A DNA stretch of 64,000 bases from Bacteroidetes bacterium HGW-Bacteroidetes-8 (GTDB taxonomy: Bacteria; Bacteroidota; Bacteroidia; Bacteroidales; UBA932), in assembly GCA_002840895.1 (NCBI GenBank), contig PHCZ01000002.1:62001-126000 (forward strand), given 5' to 3'. The notes beneath the pieces were generated by a model. That model was not told the DNA's origin and did no database searches. It worked only from the letters and a program-made list of their open reading frames with translations. A program made the position numbers and the translations under genes. Shown piece by piece: positions 34,678 through 41,984 of this stretch. Each line of letters starts with the position of its first letter. Within the stretch, counting starts at the first letter, position 1.

Positions 34678-37600
34678 CTCTTTCCCTCGAAATTTGCTTT
34701 TGTTGAAGATATAATTGAGTACATAGCAGGAATAATATATAGAGTAAAGAAGGTAGAAAAAATAAGCCCTCCGGCAACAGTTACACCCATAGATATCCTG
34801 CTCTCTGCCCCGGCTCCTGTAGCGAATACCATTGGGGCGATACCAAGAATTGTTGATAGACTTGTCATAAGGATTGGTCTAAATCTGGATGCCGCTGAGT
34901 CCATTATAGCCTCCAGCTTATTCAACCCGGCAAGCTTCCTCTGATTTGCAAACTCAACCATCAATATACCGTTTTTGGATACCAGCCCTATAAGCATTAT
35001 AAGACCTATCTGACTGAATATATTTAAGGTCTGTCCAAAAGCCATCATAGATAGAAGGGCTCCTATAAGTGCAAGAGGAACCGTTAACATAATTATAAGA
35101 GGGTCACGGAAACTTTCAAACTGTGCAGACAGAACAAGATATATTAGTATAAGAGCAAGTATAAAAGCAAACAGAAGGCTGGATGTACTCTCCACGAAAT
35201 CTTTGGATTGTCCCGACAGAGTGGTTGAGAAGTTGTTTGGATCCAGGACCCTCTTTGCAATTCTATCCATCTCCTCTATACCCTGCCCCAAAGTATACCC
35301 TTTAGAGAGTGACGCAGAAACAGTTGCCGATACAAAACGGTTATATCGGAAAAGTTGAGGAGGTGTACTGCTCTCCTCCATCTTTATAAGGTTATCCAGC
35401 TGAACAAGTTCGCCTGCGTCGTTTCTTACATAGATATTTGCAAGGTCTACCGGCTTGTTTCTCATACTCTGGTCTATCTGACTCATTATCTGGTACTGTT
35501 TACCGTTCCTTATAAAGTAGCCTATTCTCTGCTCGCTCATCGAGAGCTGGAGTGTCTGTGCAATATTCTGTATCGACACACCCATCAACGAGGCCTTATC
35601 CCTGTCTATATTGATGCTCAACTCCGGTTTTGTAAAACGAAGGTTGATATCGGAATTTGCAAAGACCGGGCTTTGTGCAACTTCATTTAAAAAAAGAGGG
35701 ATAACAACCTTGAGAGAATCCAGATTTTTTGCCTGAATAACATACTGAACGGGCATACCTCCCCTGCGTCCTCCAAAGGTCTGCTGCTGGTTAACAAAGC
35801 TTCTCGCCCCTGTCATTTTTGACATTATAGGAGAAAGATCATCTGCAATCTCCTGCTGAGTTCTCTCCCTGTTTAGAGGGTCTACAAGTATAACCGAGAA
35901 GTTGGCTCTGTTCCTTCCTCCCATTCCAACCATCTGCATAACTCCCTCACTCTCGGGAACCTCTTTTTCAATTACTCCAAGCACATCGTCTGTATATTTG
36001 CGCATATAGTCAAATGTTGCACCCTCCTGCGCTGTGCTTGAAACACTTATCATAGATCTGTCCTCAAGTGGTGCCATCTCAGATGGAATTGTCATCCATA
36101 AATAGGCTATGAGCCCTAAAGATAGAAGCAGGAAGGCAACAGCCATCCACTTTCTCTTCATAAAAGAGGCCAGAGAACTTGCATAAATATTGTTTAACCA
36201 GTTGAAAAATGGTTCCGTAAAGAGGTAGAAACGCCCCTCACTGGCACCTTTTTTTAGTAGCTTGCTGGATATCATAGGTGTAAATGTAAGGGCAACAAAG
36301 CTGGATATAATTACAGCCCCGGCAATTACAATTGAGAACTCACGGAACAAACGCCCGGTAACCCCCTGAAGAAATACAATAGGGAAGAAAACTGCTACCA
36401 GAGTAATCGTTGTGGCAATAACCGCAAAGAAGATCTCCTTGGAGCCCTCAATTGCAGCCTCCTTTGGAGCCACTCCTCTCTCAATTTTTGTATAGATGTT
36501 CTCCATCACCACAATGGCATCGTCTACCACCAGGCCGATTGACAACACAAGTGCCAGCAGAGTCAGGATATTTATAGAGAATCCTGCAAGATACATCACA
36601 AAAAATGCTCCTACCAAAGATATCGGTATTGCAATGATAGGGATTAAAGTTGTGCGCCAGTTCCTTAAAAATAGGAAAATAATAAGGACAACAAGGATGA
36701 AAGCCTGAAGAATAGTTGATTTAACTTCGTTTATGGAGTCTCGTATAAATATCGTGTTATCAAATCCTACCCCTACCTCAATATCCTCCGGAAGACTCTT
36801 TTTAAGCTCTTCAACGGCAATAACCGCATCGTCAACAATATTTATATAGTTGGCTCCAGGTTGAGGTACAAGTGCAATGGCAACCATTGGGACACCATTC
36901 TTCTTTAGAATCGATCTTGTATTCTCGGCATCAACCTCTGCTGTACCGATATCAGAGAACCTGACCACCCGCTCTCCGTTACGTGCAATTATTAGGTTGT
37001 TAAAATCTTCAAGAGATCTAAGACGGCCGAGAGTTCTCACAGTGAGCTCCATTGTAGAGCCCTCTATCATTCCTGAAGGGAGCTCAACATTCTCTCTTGA
37101 GACAGCTTGTCTCACATCCAGTGGGGTTATTCTGTATGCCGCCAGAAGCAGCGGGTCCATCCTCATTCTTATGGAGTATCTTTTTGACCCCCATACATTT
37201 ACATTACTAACACCACTAATTGTCTGGAGCCTCTCTTTGAAGTTGACCTCAGCAAACTCACTCAGGTCAATTATATCTCTGGTTCTGCTGCCAAGGGTTA
37301 TTGTGTAAATCGGCTGGTCGTCTGCATCGGACTTCTCAACCACAGGAGGATCTACATCCTGAGGAAGACGCCTCATTGCTCCCGAAACTTTGTCCCTGAC
37401 ATCATTAGCCGCAGTCTCAAGGTCCACCTCAAGGTTAAACTCTATATTGATTGAGCTTGACCCATCTCGGCTGGTACTGGATATAGCACGAATTCCGGGT
37501 ATTCCGTTAACAGCCGCCTCAAGTGGTTCTGTAATCTGGGTCTCTATAACATCTGCATTAGCTCCGGTAAAAGAGCACCTGACAGAGATTACAGGATTGT

Positions 37601-37721
37601 CTACACTTGGATAGTCTCTAACCCCAAGCGATGTGTACCCGATTGCACCGAAAATAAGTATCAACAGACTCATTACGGTTGCCAGAACAGGTCTGTTTAT
37701 TGTTGTAGTAGAAATACTCAT
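34674..37721 (-). CDS. RND efflux pump, HAE1/AcrB type
   Basis: A 1015-residue inner-membrane proton/drug antiporter. It has the N-terminal TM1 (RPVLATVMSLLILIFGAIGY), two large periplasmic loops each followed by six-helix bundles, and the conserved GLVVDDAIVVMEN with proton-relay Asp pair in TM4. The porter-domain start ITEPLEAAVNGIPGI is typical of the HAE1 group (broad hydrophobic substrates) rather than heavy-metal pumps. It lies between the adaptor (11-base gap) and the TolC-like channel (4-base overlap). Confidence 0.95.
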   Translation of the reverse strand: MSISTTTINRPVLATVMSLLILIFGAIGYTSLGVRDYPSVDNPVISVRCSFTGANADVIETQITEPLEAAVNGIPGIRAISSTSRDGSSSINIEFNLEVDLETAANDVRDKVSGAMRRLPQDVDPPVVEKSDADDQPIYTITLGSRTRDIIDLSEFAEVNFKERLQTISGVSNVNVWGSKRYSIRMRMDPLLLAAYRITPLDVRQAVSRENVELPSGMIEGSTMELTVRTLGRLRSLEDFNNLIIARNGERVVRFSDIGTAEVDAENTRSILKKNGVPMVAIALVPQPGANYINIVDDAVIAVEELKKSLPEDIEVGVGFDNTIFIRDSINEVKSTILQAFILVVLIIFLFLRNWRTTLIPIIAIPISLVGAFFVMYLAGFSINILTLLALVLSIGLVVDDAIVVMENIYTKIERGVAPKEAAIEGSKEIFFAVIATTITLVAVFFPIVFLQGVTGRLFREFSIVIAGAVIISSFVALTFTPMISSKLLKKGASEGRFYLFTEPFFNWLNNIYASSLASFMKRKWMAVAFLLLSLGLIAYLWMTIPSEMAPLEDRSMISVSSTAQEGATFDYMRKYTDDVLGVIEKEVPESEGVMQMVGMGGRNRANFSVILVDPLNRERTQQEIADDLSPIMSKMTGARSFVNQQQTFGGRRGGMPVQYVIQAKNLDSLKVVIPLFLNEVAQSPVFANSDINLRFTKPELSINIDRDKASLMGVSIQNIAQTLQLSMSEQRIGYFIRNGKQYQIMSQIDQSMRNKPVDLANIYVRNDAGELVQLDNLIKMEESSTPPQLFRYNRFVSATVSASLSKGYTLGQGIEEMDRIAKRVLDPNNFSTTLSGQSKDFVESTSSLLFAFILALILIYLVLSAQFESFRDPLIIMLTVPLALIGALLSMMAFGQTLNIFSQIGLIMLIGLVSKNGILMVEFANQRKLAGLNKLEAIMDSAASRFRPILMTSLSTILGIAPMVFATGAGAESRISMGVTVAGGLIFSTFFTLYIIPAMYSIISSTKANFEGKR

Positions 37722-37732
37722 CTGAAATTTAG

Positions 37733-38857
37733 TTAAAGGTTTACAGGGGTTACGACAATGCCCTCTCTCAACTGCATAAGCCCGGTTGTAATAACTGTGT
37801 CACCCTTCTGAATTCCTGAAAGAACCTCAAGCATATCTGCAGTTCTGCTTCCTGTTTGTACCGGAGTAAGCATTGCTTTGCCACCCCTTAAAACCCAAAC
37901 AGAGCGTCCCTTGACATCCGGTACAACTGCCTGATTCGGTACATAAACATTCTTTGCGCCGCCACCTGTGTTTAAGGTAACACGTGCAGACATCCCCGGT
38001 CTTAGCCTGTTACCACTGTTTTTGTAACGTGCCCGAATAATAATCGTTCTGGTTTTAATGTCTATCTGAGGATCTACTGCGTAAATTCTGGCAAAATAGT
38101 TATTGCTGGTTCCCTCTACCGTAAACTGCAGTTCACTTCCAAGAAGGTTGTCATTCACATATTTTTCCGGAATTGCAACCTCAACTATAAGGTTGGCAAT
38201 GTCTACCAGATTTGTGACCTTTGAGTTAGGCTGGAGGAATGCCCCCAGACTTATATCTCTAAACCCGACGACACCGTCAAACGGAGCGCGAATTTTCATC
38301 TTCTCTATCCTGATTTTTAACTGCTCAATATCTTGTTTTAGAACGTTGTATTCTGTTAGTACCTTGTCATAATCTTCCCGACTCACAGCATCTTTCTCCA
38401 GCAATATTTTTTGCCTCTCCAGACGCTGCTCCAGAAGCAGATACTGATACTCTGCTTTTGTCAGCTGTACCAACAGCTCATCATCGTTTAGCTTTATGAG
38501 AATCTGGCCGCTTTTAACACTCTCCCCTTCACGGAAATTTATGTCAATAACTCTTCCCGATAGTTCACTTACAATATCTACCCTTTCGTTGGCAACCAGG
38601 TTTCCGATTCTCATTGAGCCATCCTCTCTTGCCATCTCACTGGCAATATATACAGAGACCGGAAGCGACCGCCCTGCCCCCCCCGGACGTGCTCCTGAGG
38701 ATGGTTGGCCGGTGGAGCTTTGCATAGACTTAACCGATCCAATTTCGGGTTGTGGTGCTGTTACCGGCTTTCGAAAAATTGAATTATAAACAAATATAGA
38801 TAGCACTAAAAGTGCAGGAATGCTAATGTAAAGCAGAATTTTTGATGTTTTTTTCAT
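37733..38857 (-). CDS. RND periplasmic adaptor (membrane fusion protein)
   Basis: 374 residues with an N-terminal membrane or signal segment (about 5-25), then a Gly/Pro/Ser-rich linker. A lipoyl/biotinyl half-motif (GRVIDINFREGESVKSGQILIKL) flanks a coiled-coil hairpin, followed by the second lipoyl half (IRAPFDGVVGFRDISLGAFL), a beta-barrel and a membrane-proximal domain. It bridges the RND pump and TolC. It is the first gene of the adaptor-pump-channel operon; no adjacent regulator was seen. Confidence 0.94.
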   Translation of the reverse strand: MKKTSKILLYISIPALLVLSIFVYNSIFRKPVTAPQPEIGSVKSMQSSTGQPSSGARPGGAGRSLPVSVYIASEMAREDGSMRIGNLVANERVDIVSELSGRVIDINFREGESVKSGQILIKLNDDELLVQLTKAEYQYLLLEQRLERQKILLEKDAVSREDYDKVLTEYNVLKQDIEQLKIRIEKMKIRAPFDGVVGFRDISLGAFLQPNSKVTNLVDIANLIVEVAIPEKYVNDNLLGSELQFTVEGTSNNYFARIYAVDPQIDIKTRTIIIRARYKNSGNRLRPGMSARVTLNTGGGAKNVYVPNQAVVPDVKGRSVWVLRGGKAMLTPVQTGSRTADMLEVLSGIQKGDTVITTGLMQLREGIVVTPVNL

Positions 38858-38930
38858 TTACGGTCATATTTATCTCTAGTTTGACAACAATAAATGAAAA
38901 AAGTTTAATACTGCTGGCTTTTTTTGAGTT

Positions 38931-39107
38931 TTATTTAGCGTGAGATCCGTCGCACCAAGGTTTATTCTGTGAGCGTGTACATCTGCAGATATAGCAGCTG
39001 CTCTTTTGCTCCTCTTTGCCGTCGGGATGTATTACTGTGACCATACCCTCTACTTTTGCAGGTCCATTCTGGATCAGCTTAATTGTAACTTTACCATTTG
39101 CATCCAT
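38931..39107 (-). CDS. Small CDGSH-type iron-sulfur protein (58 aa)
   Basis: A short gene of 58 codons found by reading the minus strand between the efflux adaptor and the methyltransferase. The C-terminal half contains the CDGSH [2Fe-2S] ligand set C-x-C-x8-C-x3-H: Cys41, Cys43, Cys52 and His56 (CRCTRSQNKPWCDGSH). The N-terminal half is a short beta-rich segment ending HPDGKEEQ. CDGSH proteins are redox or cluster-transfer proteins; the bacterial role is usually unknown. It has its own -7 box, overlapping that of the divergent methyltransferase gene. Confidence 0.9.
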   Translation of the reverse strand: MDANGKVTIKLIQNGPAKVEGMVTVIHPDGKEEQKSSCYICRCTRSQNKPWCDGSHAK

Positions 39108-39140
39108 AATTTTTCAGTTTTAGATGAGTTGTTTATTCCC

Positions 39141-39156
39141 TATCTTTGCAAATATA
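39141..39156. promoter_or_regulatory. Back-to-back -7 boxes of divergent promoters
   Basis: TATCTTTG on the plus strand (39141-39148) directly abuts CAAATATA (39149-39156), which reads TATATTTG on the minus strand. The plus box serves the methyltransferase (start 39175) and the minus box the CDGSH gene (start 39107). Polymerase could occupy only one at a time. Confidence 0.5.
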
Positions 39157-39174
39157 ATAAAATAATATAAGAAT

Positions 39175-39717
39175 TTGTACAGGAAACTGGATAATAGTGA
39201 GCTTAAAAGAGCGACTTTGCAGGAGTTTCGGGAGGGTAAAAAATTACCCTTCATAGTTGTTTTAGACAACGTGAGGAGCCAGCACAACATTGGATCTGCT
39301 TTCAGAAGTGCAGATGCCTTTGCCGCAGAGATGTTGATTCTTTGCGGAATATGCGCTACCCCCCCATCTGCAGAGATTCGCAAAGCTGCACTTGGTGCCG
39401 AAGAGAGTGTGATTTGGAGATATCACACAAACACCTTGGATGCCGTAAAAGAGTTAAGGGGGCAAGGGTATCGAATTGTATCGGTTGAACAGACCGAGAA
39501 CTCTACTTCGCTCGAGCAGTTCTCACCGCAAGCAGGTGAAAAATACGCTTTTATATTTGGGAATGAGATCAAAGGCGTTGCTCAGGAGGTGGTAGATATC
39601 AGTGATCTGACCATAGAGATTCCCCAGTTCGGCTCTAAGCACTCTCTTAATGTTTCTGTATCTGTTGGGGTGGTGCTATGGGAGGTGGCTATGGCGATTC
39701 AAAAACAGACTAAGTGA
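39175..39717 (+). CDS. SpoU/TrmH-family RNA 2'-O-methyltransferase
   Basis: 180 residues of the SPOUT knot methyltransferase family, which methylates ribose 2'-OH in tRNA or rRNA using SAM. Motif 1 is VLDNVRSQHNIGSAFRSADAF, motif 2 is FIFGNEIKGV and motif 3 is IPQFGSKHSLNVSVSVGV. The start is a TTG at 39175 because the family begins with an M-R-K-L-like sequence and the protein reads YRKLDNSE; no ATG exists nearby. The target nucleotide is not determined. Its stop codon overlaps the moaA ATG by one base (TGATG), which couples it to the Moco operon. Confidence 0.9.
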   Translation: MYRKLDNSELKRATLQEFREGKKLPFIVVLDNVRSQHNIGSAFRSADAFAAEMLILCGICATPPSAEIRKAALGAEESVIWRYHTNTLDAVKELRGQGYRIVSVEQTENSTSLEQFSPQAGEKYAFIFGNEIKGVAQEVVDISDLTIEIPQFGSKHSLNVSVSVGVVLWEVAMAIQKQTK

Positions 39718-40517
39718 TGATAGATTGCAGTGGAAGAGTCATAAATTATCTGAGAATATCTGTAACCGACAGATGTAACCTCCGTTGTGTCTACTGTATG
39801 CCGCAAGAGGGTGTTCAGTTGCTGGATCACTCAAAGATTCTCACCTTTGATGAGATTGAAGATTTCACCCGGGTAGCAGTCTCTATGGGTATAGAGAAGA
39901 TTAGGATTACCGGAGGAGAGCCGCTTGTAAGAAGGGATATAACAACCCTTATCAAAAAACTAGCTGCAATATCAGGGATAAAGGATCTGTCAATGACCTC
40001 AAACGGAATACTGCTTTCGCAATTTGCTTATCAACTTAAAGAGGCAGGGCTGATGAGAATAAATATCAGTATGGATAGTGCAGACCCTCTCAAATATTCT
40101 CAGATAACCAGAGGTGGAGATCTTGATATGGTATTCAAAGGGGTGGACGCATCTATACAGGCCGGACTTTACCCTATTAAGATTAACTGTGTTGTTGAGA
40201 GAGATTCCTGTGAACCGGATGCACAAACTGTTTCTCAATATGCAAAGTCCAAAGGTTGTGAAGTGCGATTTATTCCTAAGATGGATCTGGAGAAGGGAAG
40301 CTTTGGCGTAGTTGAAGGTGGAATCGGAGGAGAGTGCACAAAGTGCAATAGGTTGAGATTAACCCCAACCGGGATGTTAAGACCTTGTCTTTTCAGTGAC
40401 ATTGAGTTAGATATTCGTAATCTTGGTGCACAAAAGGCAATTGAGACAGCCCTTGCAATAAAACCCATAAAGGGTGGCCACAACTACTCGGGGAGTTTTT
40501 ATAACATCGGAGGTTGA
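39717..40517 (+). CDS. moaA: GTP 3',8-cyclase MoaA, compact form
   Basis: A radical SAM enzyme catalysing the first step of molybdopterin synthesis (GTP to 3',8-cyclo-GTP, with MoaC). From the ATG at 39717 it is 266 residues. The N-terminal radical SAM cluster is CNLRCVYC, the SAM-binding motif is ITGGEPL, the C-terminal [4Fe-4S] motif is CTKCNRLRL...RPC, and the functionally important C-terminal GG (NIGG) is present. The usual length is about 320-340 residues. The shortening lies between RFIPKMDL and GGIGGECTKC, where roughly 45-60 residues of the usual C-terminal linker region are missing. The cluster ligands survive, so it is probably functional. A GTG at 39714 is an alternative start. Confidence 0.9.
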   Translation: MIDCSGRVINYLRISVTDRCNLRCVYCMPQEGVQLLDHSKILTFDEIEDFTRVAVSMGIEKIRITGGEPLVRRDITTLIKKLAAISGIKDLSMTSNGILLSQFAYQLKEAGLMRINISMDSADPLKYSQITRGGDLDMVFKGVDASIQAGLYPIKINCVVERDSCEPDAQTVSQYAKSKGCEVRFIPKMDLEKGSFGVVEGGIGGECTKCNRLRLTPTGMLRPCLFSDIELDIRNLGAQKAIETALAIKPIKGGHNYSGSFYNIGG

Positions 40518-40530
40518 AAAAAATAAAATT

Positions 40531-41013
40531 ATGGAGATATCAGACAAAAGCAATTTTACACATCTTGACAATCAAGGAGAGGTTAAGATGGTAGATGTGG
40601 GAGAGAAACCTCTCTCGCATAGAAAGGCGATCGCAAAAGGGAGAATATCTCTTATGCCATCTACAATAGAGCAAATTAAAGAGGACAAAATAAAGAAGGG
40701 TTCAGTTCTAACAGTTGCCAAAATTGCCGGAATTATGGCTGCAAAACGCACATCTGAGACTATCCCTCTCTGCCATCCCCTAAATCTAAATGTTGCAGAT
40801 GTAGAGCTTATTTTTCTACAGGATGGAGTTGAGGCAACCGGCTATGTCTCCTGCGACGGAAATACCGGAGTAGAGATGGAGGCACTCTGTGCAGTAAGTG
40901 CATCTCTGTTAACAATATATGATATGTGTAAAGCTGTTGATAAATCAATGGTTATAAGCGACATAAAGCTGGTGTCTAAAGAGAAGCAGATTATCAACAA
41001 AATTAAGGGTTAA
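40531..41013 (+). CDS. moaC: Cyclic pyranopterin monophosphate synthase MoaC
   Basis: Converts 3',8-cyclo-GTP to cPMP. From the ATG at 40531 it is 160 residues, beginning MEISDKSNFTHLD. Conserved stretches include KMVDVGEKPLSHRKAIAKG, IMAAKRTSETIPLCHPL and the active-site region GNTGVEMEALCAVSASLLTIYDMCKA. An earlier in-frame start at 40474 lies inside moaA and adds 19 unsupported residues. It follows moaA by 13 bases, and its TAA overlaps the next ATG by one base. Confidence 0.95.
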   Translation: MEISDKSNFTHLDNQGEVKMVDVGEKPLSHRKAIAKGRISLMPSTIEQIKEDKIKKGSVLTVAKIAGIMAAKRTSETIPLCHPLNLNVADVELIFLQDGVEATGYVSCDGNTGVEMEALCAVSASLLTIYDMCKAVDKSMVISDIKLVSKEKQIINKIKG

Positions 41014-41948
41014 TGGAGAGGTCATTAAACATAGTTTCGGTAAACATCTCAAAAGAGAAGGGTACAATAAAAACCCCCTGTGAAATAATTAATTTGACCT
41101 TAAACGGGATAGAGTCAGATGCTCACTCGGGAGATTGGCACAGGCAGGTGAGCCTTCTCTCAACCGAGAGTATAGAGAGCTTTAGTCTAATAAGTGGCAG
41201 AGAGTACCTTCCCGGTGAGTTTGCAGAGAATATTACCCTTAGTGGGATGAAGCTGAATGAGTGTCGCCCCGGAGATATCATTGAAGGGGGCACAGTTACC
41301 TTGCTGGTAACACAAATCGGCAAAAAATGTCACGGTGGCGGTTGCGCTGTTTTTAGAGAGTCCGGAGCCTGCGTTATGCCAAAGGATGGAATTTTTGCCA
41401 AGGTTCTATCTACCGGGGAGCTAAAAAAAGGTGATACTCTTACTTATAAACCAAAACTTTTCCGTATTGGAGTAATTACTCTGAGCACAAGAGCCTCACA
41501 GGGGGTCTATCCGGACAGAAGTGGTCCTAAGATTATATCCCTGCTGGAGGAGTACTCGAAAGAGAGCAAAAGGGAGATTGAGACAGATTACCGGCTAATT
41601 CCGGATAACAGAGAGCTGCTCACAAAATTAATAGAGGAGTTTATCCTAAACTCCTATGATTTTATATTTACAACAGGAGGTACAGGGGTAGCTCCATCAG
41701 ATTTTACACCGGATGTTATCAAGCCTATGCTGGATTTTGAGATTCCCGGAGTAATGGAGCACATTAGAGTTAAATATGGAGCTACTATGCCTGCTGCCCT
41801 GCTAAGCAGAGGTATAGCAGGAGTTAAAGATTCTACCTCTATCTTCACTCTTCCAGGTAGTATAAATGCCGTAAATGAGTATATGATGGAGATAACCCCA
41901 CTTATGGAGCACCTCTTCTTTATGAGAATGGGGCTGGATACACACTAA
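41013..41948 (+). CDS. Fused MOSC domain and molybdopterin adenylyltransferase (MogA/MoaB-like)
   Basis: 311 residues. The N-terminal ~150 form a MOSC domain (SLNIVSVNISKEKGT, then the Cys-bearing GKKCHGGGCAVFRESGACVMP), a fold associated with sulfur or Moco handling. Residues ~150-311 form a MoaB/Mog domain: RIGVITLSTRASQG, TTGGTGVAPSDFTPDVIKPML and a GSINAVNEYM motif. Mog adenylates molybdopterin before metal insertion. It is the last gene of the trmH-moaA-moaC operon. moaD, moaE and moeA are not in this window. Confidence 0.9.
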   Translation: MERSLNIVSVNISKEKGTIKTPCEIINLTLNGIESDAHSGDWHRQVSLLSTESIESFSLISGREYLPGEFAENITLSGMKLNECRPGDIIEGGTVTLLVTQIGKKCHGGGCAVFRESGACVMPKDGIFAKVLSTGELKKGDTLTYKPKLFRIGVITLSTRASQGVYPDRSGPKIISLLEEYSKESKREIETDYRLIPDNRELLTKLIEEFILNSYDFIFTTGGTGVAPSDFTPDVIKPMLDFEIPGVMEHIRVKYGATMPAALLSRGIAGVKDSTSIFTLPGSINAVNEYMMEITPLMEHLFFMRMGLDTH

Positions 41949-41963
41949 TGTAGCACCAGCCCC
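41930..41963. terminator. GC-rich hairpin across the MOSC-Mog stop codon, possible terminator
   Basis: GGGGCTGG (41930-41937) pairs perfectly with CCAGCCCC (41956-41963), with an inner TACA/TGTA pairing. It includes the stop codon and lies between two convergent genes. Neither side has a T run, so termination is plausible but not typical. Confidence 0.45.
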
Positions 41964-41984
41964 AAACAATAATCTAAAAGAGTA

